DNA of 64,000 bases from Euptelea pleiosperma (GCA_035048495.1 CM068552.1:11075501-11139500), one strand, 5' to 3'; counted from the stretch's first letter, positions 44,640-57,175 are shown. Numbers and translations: made by a program. The notes: a model not told the origin generated them from the letters alone.

Positions 44640-45275
44640 CCTATAGTATTATTATATGCACAATTTGTCACTCCAAAGCCTCGTGTCCAATTAGCAGACA
44701 ATTTCTAGTAGACTTCTAGAATAGGAGTCAACCAAATAAGATGACTCCACCAATTCTATTCTTGGACAACCAATTGGAAGGTTAAGATCGTCCAAATAGG
44801 CTGTTTTAGAGTTCTTCTGGATCGATAAGAATGTGAACCAATTGTACGGTTAGAAATTCTCGTAAGATGAACTAATTCATCTCTCTCTATCAATGCTAAG
44901 GTGATACGGTTGTCAACGTATCGGTTCTAATTTGGGTCCCAAAATTGGAACCTAATATATAGGATGGCTCCTGGTCCTATTGGTTTGGGTTCTTTTACTG
45001 AAACAAGTGGTTGAATTCAATGGCTAGCATCACGTCTGAAAAGTAATAAAATCTAATGGCTAGAGATTACAAATTATGGTGAGTTTTAGTGTGTATATCC
45101 TTTAAGGGGTGGGCTAAACATCCATACGGTCAGTGGGCCCAGATGGCAGCGCTGAGTAACAGAAATGGTGCTAGCTTACGCTTTTTGATTGAGCTTGTTA
45201 GATTGCCACCCAAAACTTTAACCTATAACGGTTTACCAACTAACCAACCGCAATACCTCATCACCATAATGATAT
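44640..45275 (+). repeat. Segment inverted in the other copy (left)
   Basis: Contains GTGTCCAATTAGCAGAC, CCAATTGGAAGGTTAAGATC, GGCAGCGCTGAGTAACAGAA and CCTCATCACCATAATG in this order. The complements occur in reverse order at 54,905-55,740. Confidence 0.75.
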
Positions 45276-46544
45276 ATGTTGATCGTCCATGCAGGGTTGC
45301 GCTTCAATTAAATGACTATTTTAAAACCTGGGTACGCCCCTTCACAAGCAGGCCCTACGTCCCTCATTAGTGATGATGAGGGACCAAAATATAAGTCATG
45401 TGGCGCACTCTTAGAGACAACTGACTGTTTGTCCCATCCCTAGGTAAGCCTATATACTAAATATAAGCCTCATTAGTGATTTCAAACCTTTAGATCTGTG
45501 TATCCCAAATAATGCTCAAAATCTACGGTTAAAAATCAATTGATGAAAACAAATCCAATCAAATCCTTAAAAACCACTAATCAAGCTGATTTTTTGCATG
45601 TATGTCCACCTAAGGATGGGCCAAAGATCGAGAGGTCAGTGATCTCTAAGAGTGTGCCATGTGTAAGGTGCACATGCATCACACATGGCGTTCCCCTAAA
45701 ATTAAACATGTGGTCCAAAAATCGAAACGGGCAAATTTTCAATTCCTCGATAGGGTATCTTGTACCCGTATGTTACATCAAAAAAATTTAAAGAAACTTG
45801 ACATTCTTAGCACTATCATATATGTCGTTTATGGGTCCTACAGGTTCCAGTTGCAATACTAGTCTATCCAAAATCATGAGTTCCAAGTCCTATCGTTTCT
45901 AGGTCCAATACTGAAATAAGTAGTCTCGTAACCTACACAATTAGGATCGACTACTGTCAAGTATCAGTTAATTGGGTACCTGTTGACACACCTTAAGCTC
46001 TGTTTGATAGAACGTCTTCAACCGAATATGTCCCTCTTGAAGGTCTATGTCTTCAAGGTGCATACCTTTAAAGGTCAAGACCGACGTTTGGTTCTATACA
46101 CGACCATGTGAAACCCACATAAGAACAAATGTTGATAGATCACACGGGGCCCAACATAAGAACAAAGATCTATAGTTTGTGTGAGCTGCACATAATAACT
46201 AGAGTTGATAAATCATGTAAGCCTCACACATTAATGAGATTGATAAATCATGTGAGCCCACATAAGAACAAAAGTTGATGGATCATATGTGGGTCTCAAC
46301 TAATAAAGGGGTGTTGATTGATCATACATGTGCTATATGTCAAACGGGCCCATAAATCATAAGTGGGTGACATATTAAGTGGGCTAAGCCCATTGGGTTT
46401 TTTTTAGTTTGTTTTTAGAGCTATTTTGAGCATTCCTAATCCAAAACTAATTTTTTTCAGTCTTGTTTTCTTCCATATGTCATCAAAAGAGACACTATAG
46501 CACACATCTACGGTGTACCGAACTTGGGCACATGGAAAATCAAG

Positions 46545-46855
46545 GTTTAAAAGGGGCTGCTATAATGGTATAACGGACTGGGGGCGTTACCTTTTTTCTG
46601 TTATAATGCCCATCATAACGCACAGGGAAAAAAAACAGAAACTAACCGCGCCAAAATGCAAATTTTGAATTTCAAATTTTCAATACTTTATAACGGAAAA
46701 AAGGAAAATAACAGAACTACTGGGCTTTATTTTAATAAAACAATTTCAGAAAATAACTCAGTTATAACGAAAATAACCGCCGTTATTTTCTGAGCTTTAA
46801 AATGGTACATAGGGAGGTCCAAATCTATTATAACGGCCGTTGATTTTTTTTAACC
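46545..46855. mobile_element. Family F element shared by both block copies
   Basis: Starts CAAGGTTTAAAAGGGGCTGC and ends in TTTTTTTTAACCAT. Flanks ATGGAAAAT and ATGAAAAAT match 8 of 9. The same element sits at the same place in the other copy (57,568-57,875), so it was inserted before the block was duplicated. Confidence 0.75.
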
Positions 46856-47085
46856 ATATGAAAAATAGCCACTATGTAGGTACTATAGGGATCATTAGTC
46901 ATGGTTCACCATCTCACCAATGTGAATCCGTACACACACACACACACACACACACATAGCATGTAAGGCCCATCTTGAACCACATGACACATGAGCCCCG
47001 CATGATATGTGGGGTCTCGATGCTCTGACACTGGGTACATGGGAGGGAGATGAGCTACATGTGGGACCCACCTAATATGTTGGAA

Positions 47086-47492
47086 GGGGATCGTGGGGTA
47101 CGATGGGAAGGGATAGATCTTAAAGGGATAAGAGTGGAGAAGGGATTGATGGTGGTGGTGGTGACAGAGGAGAGGAGGAGGAAAACGAGGAAAGAGAGGG
47201 GTGTGAGGATTAAGAGGAGTAGACGCCAGTCGATATCGGAAACCCATCTCGTAAAAAACATGGCTTTCCTGTTTGGATTCTTTAGCCTTAACAGCATCTT
47301 TTCTTCTTCTTTCAGCAACCTCGGATCTTGGCTCTGGTTTCTCCCATAAAGAAAACTCGAGAAAGAGAGAGAAAGAATCAGAGATGGCAACTGGGTTTTT
47401 TTCTTGGTTCCTCTGTTTTCAAGGTTTGCGTTCGAGGAAGAAAAAGATACACGATGTTCGCGTGACGAGATAAGTGGAGTTTTTATTTGTTA
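47086..47492 (-). pseudogene. Copied 5' fragment of the DUF7796 gene
   Basis: Nearly identical to 35,661-36,095 of the real gene. It covers the leader and TATA-like motif, the ATG (47,297) and the first part of exon 1 with the membrane anchor ([18 protein letters not shown]). It stops before the domain [13 protein letters not shown], and the frame runs on into unrelated sequence. The threonine-coding microsatellite is shorter than in the gene. There is no splice donor and no exon 2, so the fragment cannot make the protein. Both edges coincide with the boundary between the two copies of the duplicated block. Confidence 0.88.
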
Positions 47493-48997
47493 AAAAATAA
47501 TTTTTTATGCTTAAAAATGAAGTATAAAAAAAATAATAACATCCTATTAATTTGTCTATTTTTAAAAGAAGTTATATATTTACTATTTTTAATAAATTTA
47601 TCATTTTTTTAAATGTGGGGGCCTTTGCGATCATATGGTCCGGGGTCCATGTGGTGCCCACCTTCTGTGACATTTTGATTGGTGTTGCAAATTCAAATGT
47701 AATAAAATTACTATATTTAAAGTGACTACTTCGTGGCCCGAGTAATAGTATTGGGCACCACATGGACCCCGTACCATATGATCACCACCCGGGCTTTTAC
47801 CGAGAAAAGAAGTTATATATTTACCGTTTCAGTAAATTTATCATTATCTTTAAATGTTTTTCTTATCTAAACATCGGGTGCACTCCGCTAGGGGCCCTCT
47901 GCTTTTGGGGCGTGGGGGCCAGGTTACTGAGAGAAAAATGGCTTTACCAACATGGGATTTGGAGTTAAAATTTTTATTTTTAATTAATGTTCTAAATAAA
48001 ATAGACTTAAATTAGAGTTTTTGCCTTAGGCCTCAACTTGTATCGAGATCACCTTTGCGTGTGTCACATTCTTGGAGACCACTGGCCGAATTGATGTTAT
48101 TCCCGCCTTTTTGGTGGACCTGCAGACCAAAAATCAACCAGATTGATGATTTCTACCCGTTGGATTTTAATGGATTTGAGTATCACAAATAATGCTAAAA
48201 TCCTATGGCTACAAAAAAAAAATACCCATTAAAGGAAAAAATCCAATAGCTAAAAACACCAATCAGACTGATTTTTGGTCTATAGGTTGGCCGAACGGTT
48301 GGGAAACATCCACACGGTCAGTGATCTCTAAGAATGTGACACGTGGCATATACATCATTGCGTGACACGTGGCATATACGTCATTGCATGACACCCTTAA
48401 AATTAGAGATAAAACATATTATTCAAATCGAATATAAATATGTATGAATCCAAAAAAAAATATTTGATATCCGAATTCGATTTGAAATCCAACGGATATT
48501 CTGAATAAATATTCAAATTTGAATCCGATTAACTTGTTGGATATCTGAATATAAATAGGGAAGTTGTCTTATCTCTTATCTTATCCTGCTTCATATGATA
48601 AAGAGAGGTTGAGATCAAATCCATCCATCTAATGTGGACGGTTAGATTTCAGCCACTCAATCTCCCTCATTTATTCAGTCACTCCCACTCATTTGACACT
48701 GCCACGTAGCCCATATTGTGTCCTGTACAAAATCCTATCATTTTTAGGGTTGTCAACGGAGCCCGACCCTTATTGAAAATGTGAAATTCAAATTTTGAAA
48801 TCTGAATTTTAGCGCCATCATTTCCCATTATTTTCTATTATTTCATTATTTTCCCATTTTTAACCCTGTGCGTTACAATCCATTATAATGGAAAACTGAT
48901 AAAGCCCCCAGTCCGTTCTACCGTTTGAGTGCCGAAGCACACCCAATTTTTGCAACTGCTTTTGTCGGAGAGTGCCATAGGCACAGGGCATTTACTA

Positions 48998-51900
48998 TCT
49001 ATATAACAAAATAGGGAAGTTGTCTCCCCCTCTTATCCGGCTTCATAAAGGTTGGTCAAGATCTTATCCCCCAACTGGACATTGGATCTCAACCACTCAT
49101 ACCCAATTTTGGCAAATGCTTTATCGGGAAGTACCACAGGCAACCCATCTACATAATTGTCTCCCCCTCTTATAGGCTTCATAAAGAAGGGCCAAAATCT
49201 CATCCCCAACTGGACGGTGGATCTTAGCCACTCACACCCAATTTTGACAAAAGCTTTGTTTTGGAGTACCGTAGGCACGGGCCACCAACCCCTCTTATCG
49301 GTTTCAACAAAGGAGGATTGAGATCTAATCCCCAAAATGGATAGTTGATCTCAACCACTCACCCAACTTTGGCAAATTCTTTGTCGAGGAGTGCCGATGG
49401 CATGGGGCACCCACTATCTATATAATAAAACAGGACGGTTGTCTCCCCCTCTTATCCGGCTTCATAAAGGATGGCCGAGATCTTATCACACCAAATGGAC
49501 TTTGGATCTCAGCCACTCACACCAAATTTTGACAAACGCTTTGTCGATGAGTGCCGTGGGCACGGGTCACCTACTATTTACCTACATATAAGGAATGAAA
49601 TGGGTTGAATTTACATATAGCCCAAGGGTCAGGCTCAGGAGCCCCACTTTTTACGCCTCGAGAGGAGTGTTACCATTAAAACGGCCGTTAAAATGGATTG
49701 AAACAGCCAAGGGCAAAAATGAAAAAAATGGATTTTGATGGATTAGATTTTAATGGAAAATAGTGGTGCTGAAATTCAAATTTTGAAATTTGAAATTTAA
49801 AATTTAGAAAAAAAAATAAAATTTTAGGAAATTTAATGGTTTTCTTATACCCCTCTTATCTTATATGGCTTCAATAATGAGTTGCTGAGATCCACTGTGC
49901 TTCATATCGATGGCTGAGGTTAACTCCCATCCGATTTTGACAAACACTTTGTTGGAAAGTGCCGCTGGCACGGGCCACCCACGCATATATCAAGACAACT
50001 CAGTTGTATTCTCTTATCTTATCCATCCATCAAATGTGGACGGTTAGATAAAGAGTGGTTGAGATCAAATCCATCGATCTAATTTGGACGGTTAGATTTC
50101 AGCCACTCAATCCATCTCATTTGACCTCAATTTATTCAAAATTTAAATTTCAAAACCGTTATTTTTTGTTATTTACGTTATATCTCACTTCTCCCTATGT
50201 GCATTACAATCCGTTATAACAGCCGTTATAATGGAAAAAACAGCAACGCCCCAGTCCGTTATACCGTTTGAGTGTCGAAGGCACCCAATTTTTGCAAACG
50301 CTTTTGTCGGAGAGTGTCGTGGGCATGGGCCATTTACTATTCTATATAACAAAACACATTGGTTGTCTCCCTACTTATACTTCCTCTTATAAGCATCAAC
50401 AAAGAGGGACCGAGATCTAATCCTCCCCCAAATAGATGGTGGATCTCCGCCAGTCAACTGATTTTGGCAAATTCTTTGTCGAGGAGTGCCGATGTCACAG
50501 GGCACCCACTAGTCTATATAACAAAACAGGGAAGTTGTCTCCCCACTTATACCCCCTCTTATATCTTTCAACAAAGAAGGGCCAAGATCTTATCTCCAAA
50601 ATGACAGTGGATCTCAGCCACTCACACCCAATTTTGACAAAAAATTTGTTGGAGAGTGCCATGGGCATGGGCCACCCACTATCTATGTATATTACAAAAC
50701 ATGACGGTTGTCTTCCCCTCTTATCCGGTTTCATAAAGGATGGCCGATATCTTATCATACCAAATGGACGGTGGATCTCAGCCATTCACACCCAATTTTG
50801 ACAAACGCTTTGTCGATGAGTGCCGTGGACACGGGTCACCTACTATTTACCTACATATAAAGAATGAAATGGGTTGAATTTACATATAGCCCAAGGGTCA
50901 GGTCGAGGAGCACCACTTTTTATGCCTCAAGAGGGGGTGTTACCGTTAAAACAGATTGAAACAGCCAGGGGCAAAAATGGAAAATATGGATTTTTAATGA
51001 TTTTAACGATTTTAAAGGAAAAAAGTGGTGCTGAAATTCAAATTTTAAAATTTGAAAATTGAAATTTAAATTTTTTTAAAATAATAGAATTTAACGAAAA
51101 TTTAATGGTTTTCTTCTACCCCTCTTATCTTATATGGCTTCAATAATGAGTGGCTGAGATCCACTATGTTTCATATTAATGGCTGAGATTAACTCCCACC
51201 CGATTTTGACAAACACTTTGTCAGAAAGTGCCGCGGGCATGGGCCACCCCACACATATATCAAGACAACTCAGTTGTATGTGGACGGTTAGATAAAGAGT
51301 GGTTGAGATCAAATCCATCGATCTAATGTGGACGGTTAGATTTCAGCCACTCAATCCGCCTCATTTGATCTCAATTTATTCAAAATTTAAATTTCAACAC
51401 CGTTATTTTTTGTTATTTATGTTATTTCTCATTTCTCCCACTGTGTGTTACAGTCCATTATAATGGAAAATATGGTAACGCCCAGTCCGTTATACCGTTT
51501 GAGTGCCGAAGGCACCTAATTTTTGCAAATGCTTTTGTCGGAGAGTGCCATGGGCATGGGCCATTTACTATTCTATATAACAAAACACATAGGTTGTCTC
51601 CCTACTTATACCTCCTCTTATAAGCATCAACAAAGAAGGGCCGAGATCTAATCCTCCCCGAAATGGACAGTGGATTTCCACCACTCAACTGATTTTGGCA
51701 AATTCTTTGTCGAAGAGTGCCGATGGCACGGGGCACCCACTAGTATATAACAAAATAGGGAAGTTGTCTCCCCACTTATACCCCCTCTTATATGTTTTAA
51801 CAAAGAAGGACCGAGATCTTATCCCCCAATGGACGGGGATCTCAGCCACTCATACTTGATTTTGGCAAATGCTTTGACGGGAAATGCCGAGGGCATGGGC

Positions 51901-52586
51901 CACCCACTATCAATATAACAAGTGACTGTGGTTTTTTTATACCCTATCTTATCTTATATGGCTTCAATAATGAGTGGCTGAGATCCACTTTGCTTCATAT
52001 CGATGGCTGAGATTAACTCCCATCCTATTTTGACAAACACTTTGTCGGAAAGTGCTGCGGGCACGGGCCACCCACGCATATAACAAGACAATTCAGTTGT
52101 ATTCTTTTATCTTATCCATCCATCTAATGTGGACGCTTAGATAAAGAGTGGTTGAGATCAAATCCATCGATCTAATGTAGATGGTTAGATTTCAGCCACT
52201 CAATCCACCTCATTTGACCTCAATTTATTCAAAATTTGAATTTCAACACCGTTATTTTTTGTTATTTTCTCATTTATCCCTCTATGCGTTACAATCCGTT
52301 ATAATGGAAAAAACGGTAACACCCCAATCTGTTATACCGTTTGAGTGCCGAAGGCATCCAATTTTGCAAACGCTTTTGTCGGAGAGTACCTTGGGCATGG
52401 GCCGTTTACTATTCTATATAACAAAACACACATTGGTTGTCTCCCTATTTATACCTCCTCTTATAAGCATCAACAAAGAAGGGCCGAGATCTAATCCTCC
52501 CCCAAATAGACGGTGGATCTCCGCCACTCACCTTATTTTGGCAAATTCTTTGTGGAGGAGTGCCGATGGCACGGGGCACCCACTAG
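48998..52586 (+). repeat. Array of about 170-bp Helitron-like units
   Basis: Units begin TCTATATAACAAAACA and end in a small hairpin (GTGCCGTGGGCAC type), about ten bases, and CTAG or CTA. Clear units are 49,417-49,576, 50,341-50,512, 50,513-50,680, 50,681-50,845, 51,572-51,743, 51,744-51,909, 51,910-52,078 and 52,413-52,586 (160-174 bp each). A higher-order period of about 1,269 bp is visible: TTTACCTACATATAAGGAAT at 49,577 recurs at 50,846, and TTATATGGCTTCAATAATGA at 49,861 recurs at 51,130 and then at 51,954. Family F-like stretches lie between groups. No open frame of interest. Confidence 0.8.
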
Positions 52587-52759
52587 TATATATATAAATA
52601 TAATAATTTTTTTTAATTTTATATAAATATAATAAATATATTATTTGGGATCAAATATTATCAAAGTGGTATACCAATATCCAAATCCATACTCAAAAAA
52701 TATTCGAATATAAAAACTTATCCGAATCCATTATCCAAAATTTTCGGATAATATCTAAT

Positions 52760-53095
52760 TATTCCAACACATATTCAAATGCAAATTCAAAATTTTAACT
52801 ACCCATTTAACACCACCAGTTAAAATTTTCAAGTGGGAAAGGTTGTCTGAAATTCGGAGCTTCTTAATTTCTTGCTCAGACCATGGCTAGCTATTCGGAG
52901 TACGCAAAAAATATGGCTTGTCATATAATAAATGAATAAAACAAACAGTAAAATATTAATAAATTTTTGTCATATAAAATGAATTTTCATGTTCACTAAA
53001 TAATCTGGAAATAATTTGTAAAAGTTCGTAAATTATTTGAGAATATATGATTCAATCATGTTCTAAAAATGTGGGTCATTTTAAAAAGGGTCCGG
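52760..53095. other. Intergenic AT-rich repeat debris
   Basis: Contains a relative of the AATAATTTG/TTCGTAAATTATT dispersed repeat (about 52,960-53,070). No gene. Confidence 0.4.
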
Positions 53096-53460
53096 CTTCG
53101 TTGATAGATCTAAAATGACAGGGACACAATATATATAAGCCACGTAGCACACTGTTACAGGACTCTGACCGTATGGATGCGGTTGTCCTATCCCATGGTG
53201 GACCTTCAAACCAAAAATCAGCCGCGATTAGTGATTTATAGGTTTTGGATTGGACTTATTTTCATGGGCTGATCGCAACTGTGGGAATTTGAGCAGTATT
53301 TGAGGTACAAAGATGCAACACTTATAAATCACTGATTTTTGGTTTGTAGGTCCACCATGGGATAGGACAAGCATCCGTACGGTCATTGTCCTGTAACAGG
53401 GTGCCACCTTGCTTATATTGTGTCCTGTCATTTTAGATCTGTCAACGGAGCCCGACCCTT
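53096..53460. mobile_element. Family G foldback element with extended ends
   Basis: AAGGGTCCGGCTTCGTTGAT at the left answers TCAACGGAGCCCGACCCTT at the right, followed on both sides by AGATCTAAAATGACAGG. The centre carries the GATTAGTGATTTATAGG motif. Confidence 0.78.
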
Positions 53461-53827
53461 TTAAATAATTCTCTCATGAAACTATTGGCAAATAATTCAA
53501 GAATTTACTAAGCATGGCTCATTCATCTACGAGATACATGGCTATCAGTGCTAAGTGCTAACCATATATATCCACCAGCTTGGATTATTCTTAATCGATC
53601 GGACAGCATGGATCCTGTGAAGGCTCCATACATCAAATGGATAACAGTCACTCACATAACAGGGACTTTTGGTTGTTCTCAATCCAACGGTGATCCAACA
53701 TTAGGACCATTCAGCTAGATTGACAACGAGGTGTCAACATGTCATTAGAAATGCTAATCTGCCGCATGTGTATTTGATGATGAGAGACGTGCCGAGAGAG
53801 AAGATATAGGATAAGAGAGAGAGAGAC

Positions 53828-54012
53828 GAGTAAAACTTCTATCACAACAAATTGTAAATGACACAATCACAAGCCAATGAGTTCTCGGCACGTAGACAAG
53901 TGCTTTGCAACGTACCCATGTGCCTTTGCTTTGAGGTTTACTTGCCGAGAACTCAGAACTCATTGGCTGTGATTGTGTGATTTGCAACTTTGTTGTGACA
54001 GAAGTTTTACTC
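53828..54012. mobile_element. Family I MITE
   Basis: Ends GAGTAAAACTTCTATCAC and GTGACAGAAGTTTTACTC. It is inserted in a GA-rich tract (flanks GAGAGAGAC and GAGAGAGAG, 8 of 9). It has the typical internal hairpin with CAATGAGTTCTCGGCACG. Confidence 0.85.
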
Positions 54013-54498
54013 GAGAGAGAGACGTTCGTGAACCATAATAAGTGGAAAATCAACTTCCTCTTGTCGTATGAGGACTGCGGATCGAAGTTGTTTTCCTTTG
54101 AAACTAGGGGGTTAGGAAATTGCACTTCTGTGGGGCCCACTTTTCGACTCTAAACAAATAGATAGAAATGGCAAATTTTTTTTTTCCGGATTTTTAATCT
54201 ATTTTTCCCGGAAAAATTGACAAACCAAACGCAGTTACGCAGCCATCATGTCATATTTGGTATTTTTTGTTTATTTTTTATGGCCTTCAAGTTTTACCAA
54301 AACAATTTTAGTCTACGTACCCAAATTATCTCCAACGATTGTCTTTTATTTTATCTCTTCTATAGGGTTATTTCTAAATTTCTTTGAATGTCCTTATTTC
54401 TGATTTTGTCTAAATTTAGCAACAAAATATTAACATATCTACACAGTTGGCATGGGTCATTATGGTAGTCATATTGACAGCCCTTACATATACTATAA

Positions 54499-54895
54499 GG
54501 GTCAGGTTCCACTGACCGCCCTAAAATGATAGGCACCCATTACAGGATGCAATATGAGCCACGTGGAACACTCTTAGAGAACTCTGACCGTATGGATGTT
54601 CGTCCAATCTCTAGGTGGACCTACAAACCAAAAATCAGCCTGATTAGTGATTTCTAGGTGTTGGATCTTTGTACCTCAAATACTGCTCAAATTCCTATAT
54701 TGAGATCAACCCATGAAAATAAGTCCAATCCAATGCCTATATATCACTAATCAGGCTGATTGTGGGTTTGTATGTCCACTTAGGGATTGTCCAAACATTC
54801 ATAAGATCAGAGTACTTTAAGAGTGTGCCACGTGGGTCATATTTTGTCCTGTAACGGGAGCCTATCATTTTAGGGGAGTAACTGGAGCCTGAGCC
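54499..54895. mobile_element. Family G element with 9-bp target duplication
   Basis: Begins GGGTCAGGTTCCACTGACCG and ends AACTGGAGCCTGAGCC. Flanks ATACTATAA (54,490-54,498) and ATATTATAA (54,896-54,904) match 8 of 9. CACGTGG boxes lie in both arms (about 54,558 and 54,829). This is the best evidence that family G is also Mutator-like. Confidence 0.82.
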
Positions 54896-54904
54896 ATATT
54901 ATAA

Positions 54905-55740
54905 TGGTGATGAGGTATTGTGGTTGGTTAGTTGGTAAACCGTTGTATGTTAAAGTTTTGGGTGGCGATCTAACAAGCTTAATCCAAAAGCGTAAGCTAG
55001 CACCATTTCTGTTACTCAGCGCTGCCATCTGGGCCTACTGACCGCATGGAAGTTTAGCCCACCCCTTGATTGATATATACACTAAAAATCAACTTGATTG
55101 GTAATCTCTAGCCATTAGATTTTAGTACCTTTTTAGACATGATGTGAATTCAACCATTTTTTAGTAGTAAAACCAACGGCTAAACATTATCAAACAAGAT
55201 GAATTTTGTATGAATGTCTACCAAGTGGTGGGCGAAACATTCATGCAGTCGGTGGGCCCAGAGCAGCAAGTAACAAAAGGGTGCCAGCTTCCGCTTTTGG
55301 ATTAAGCTACAACTTGTTACATCACAACCCTTTAATTTATGGCTTAAAGAGAGGTACGGCCGAAGCGGGTCACAACCCCCGTACGAGCCACCCAGCACAC
55401 CTTTAGAAGGCGCTGACCTATGTATGTTTGGCCAGTCCATCGGTGAACCTGCAAACCAAAAGTCTGCATGATTAGTGATTTCTAAGCGTTGGATTGATAG
55501 AGACAGATGAATTAGTTCATCTTATGAGAATTTATATCAGACAGTTGGTTCACATTCTTATCGATCAGAAAAACTCTAAAACAGCCTATTTGGATGATCT
55601 TAACCTTCCAATTGGTTGTCCAAAAATAGAATTGGTCGGGTCATCTTATTTGGTTGACTTCTAATCTAGAAGTCTTCTAAACATTGCATGCTAATTGGAC
55701 ACGAGGTTTTGGACTGACAGACTGTGCATATAATGATAGG
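54905..55740 (-). repeat. Segment inverted relative to the left block copy
   Basis: Reads as the reverse complement of 44,640-45,275. GGTGATGAGGTATTGTGGTT comes first, then GCTAGCACCATTTCTGTTAC and GATCTTAACCTTCCAATTGG, ending in CACGAGGTTTTGGACTGAC. A family G arm (55,330-55,492) interrupts it. Confidence 0.75.
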
Positions 55741-55937
55741 GTCGGGCTCCAGTGACACCCTTAGTGTATGCGGACGTCAACGCATGGCTTCAATTAAATG
55801 CCGCTGAATTTAAAGGCAAAAGTTAGAGCCATTAAATGATTATTTTAAAGCCCAGACCTGGGTACGCCCCTTCACTCCACGGGTTGTCCAGCAGGCCGAC
55901 GTCCATCATTAGTGAGGATGAGGGACCATAATATAAG

Positions 55938-56140
55938 GGATAAAACTTTGATGACCGGGCCCTGTCATCAAGGGAGATGACTGGCACCGTGTATTTTGTA
56001 CCTCGGCTCACCGCACACATACCCAGGTGAATACTCGAGTGCTTTTTCCCAAAACACTCACCTGTGCACGTGTGCAGTGAGGCTAAGGTGGTCCGTCCGT
56101 ACAAAATACACATGCTTGATGACAGGCCCTGACACAGTGT
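55938..56140. mobile_element. Foldback insertion present in only one block copy
   Basis: Outer arms TGATGACCGGGCCCTGTCAT and CTTGATGACAGGCCCTGACA. Inner arms GTGTATTTTGTACCTCGGCT and the complementary ...GTACAAAATACAC. The left block (around 45,390) lacks it, so it postdates the duplication. Confidence 0.65.
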
Positions 56141-57175
56141 TAGCGCACTCTTAGAGACAACTGACGGTAGGGATGTTTTTCTCGTCCCTAGGTAGACCTA
56201 TTTATTAAATATAAGTTGGATTAGTGATTTCAAACCTTTAGATCTGAGTATCCCAAATAATGCTCAAAATCTACGGTTAAAAATCAGTAAACAACTCAAA
56301 CTGAATCCTTAAAAATCAATAATCAAGTTGATTTTTTACATGTAAGTCCACGTAGGGATGGGCCAAACATCGACAGGTCAATGATCTCTAAGAGTGTGCC
56401 ACATGTAAGGTGCACATGCATCACACATGGCGTTCCCCTAAACTAAAACATGTGGTTCAAAAATTGAAACCGGCAAACTTTCAATTCCTCTATAGGGTAT
56501 GGTGTACCGGTATGTTACATCAAATAAATTTAAAGAAACTTGACATTCTTAATTTCTTAGCACTATCAGATATTTCGTTTATGGGTCCTACACGTTCCAG
56601 TTGCAATGCTAGTCTATCCAAAATCATGAGCTCCAAGTCCTATCGTTTCTAGGTCCAATACTGAAATAAGTAGTCTCATACTGAGATAATTAGGATCGAG
56701 TCCCGTCAGGTATCGGTTAATTGGGTACCAATTGACACGCCCAAGGCTCTGTTTGATAGCGCGTAGTCAATCGAAGACGTACATCTTGAAGGTCCACGTC
56801 TTCAAGGTACATACCTTTAAAGGTCAAGACCGACATTTGGTTCTACCCGACCATGTGAGACCCACATAAGAACAACATAAGAGCAAAGATCAATAGTTCA
56901 TGTGAGCTGTATATATTGATTAATCATGTGGGCATAAAAATAAAAGTTGATGGATCATATGTGGATCCCAAATAATAGAGGGGTGTTGATGCATCATACA
57001 TGTGCTATATGTCAAGTTGACCCATATATCATAACTGGGTCACACGTTAGATGGGCTAAGCCCATTGTGGGTGGAGAGTGCGCGCATATTCAAGGCCCAG
57101 TGTGTCTTCGAAGGTTCGCACCTTGGTGTGACCCAAACACTCATCATCAATCAAGACGCATACCTTCAGCCAAGA

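Larger units (their letters stand above)
42795..47085 (+). repeat. Duplicated repeat-rich block, left copy
   Basis: Matched piecewise by 47,625-58,098. 42,795-43,580 (CATATGGTCTGGGGTCCATG onward) matches 47,625-48,557 plus 52,587-52,760. 43,580-44,060 (GTGGAAAATCAACTTC) matches 54,035-54,490. 44,640-45,275 matches 54,905-55,740 inverted. 45,278-47,085 matches 55,765-58,098. It holds family G and F elements, a (CA)n tract near 46,933-46,957, and no gene. Confidence 0.75.

Noticed and set aside
48998..52586. Regular repeats that might suggest a CRISPR array
   Set aside because: The units are 160-174 bp with Helitron-type ends, not short repeats with unique spacers, and the genome is a plant's.
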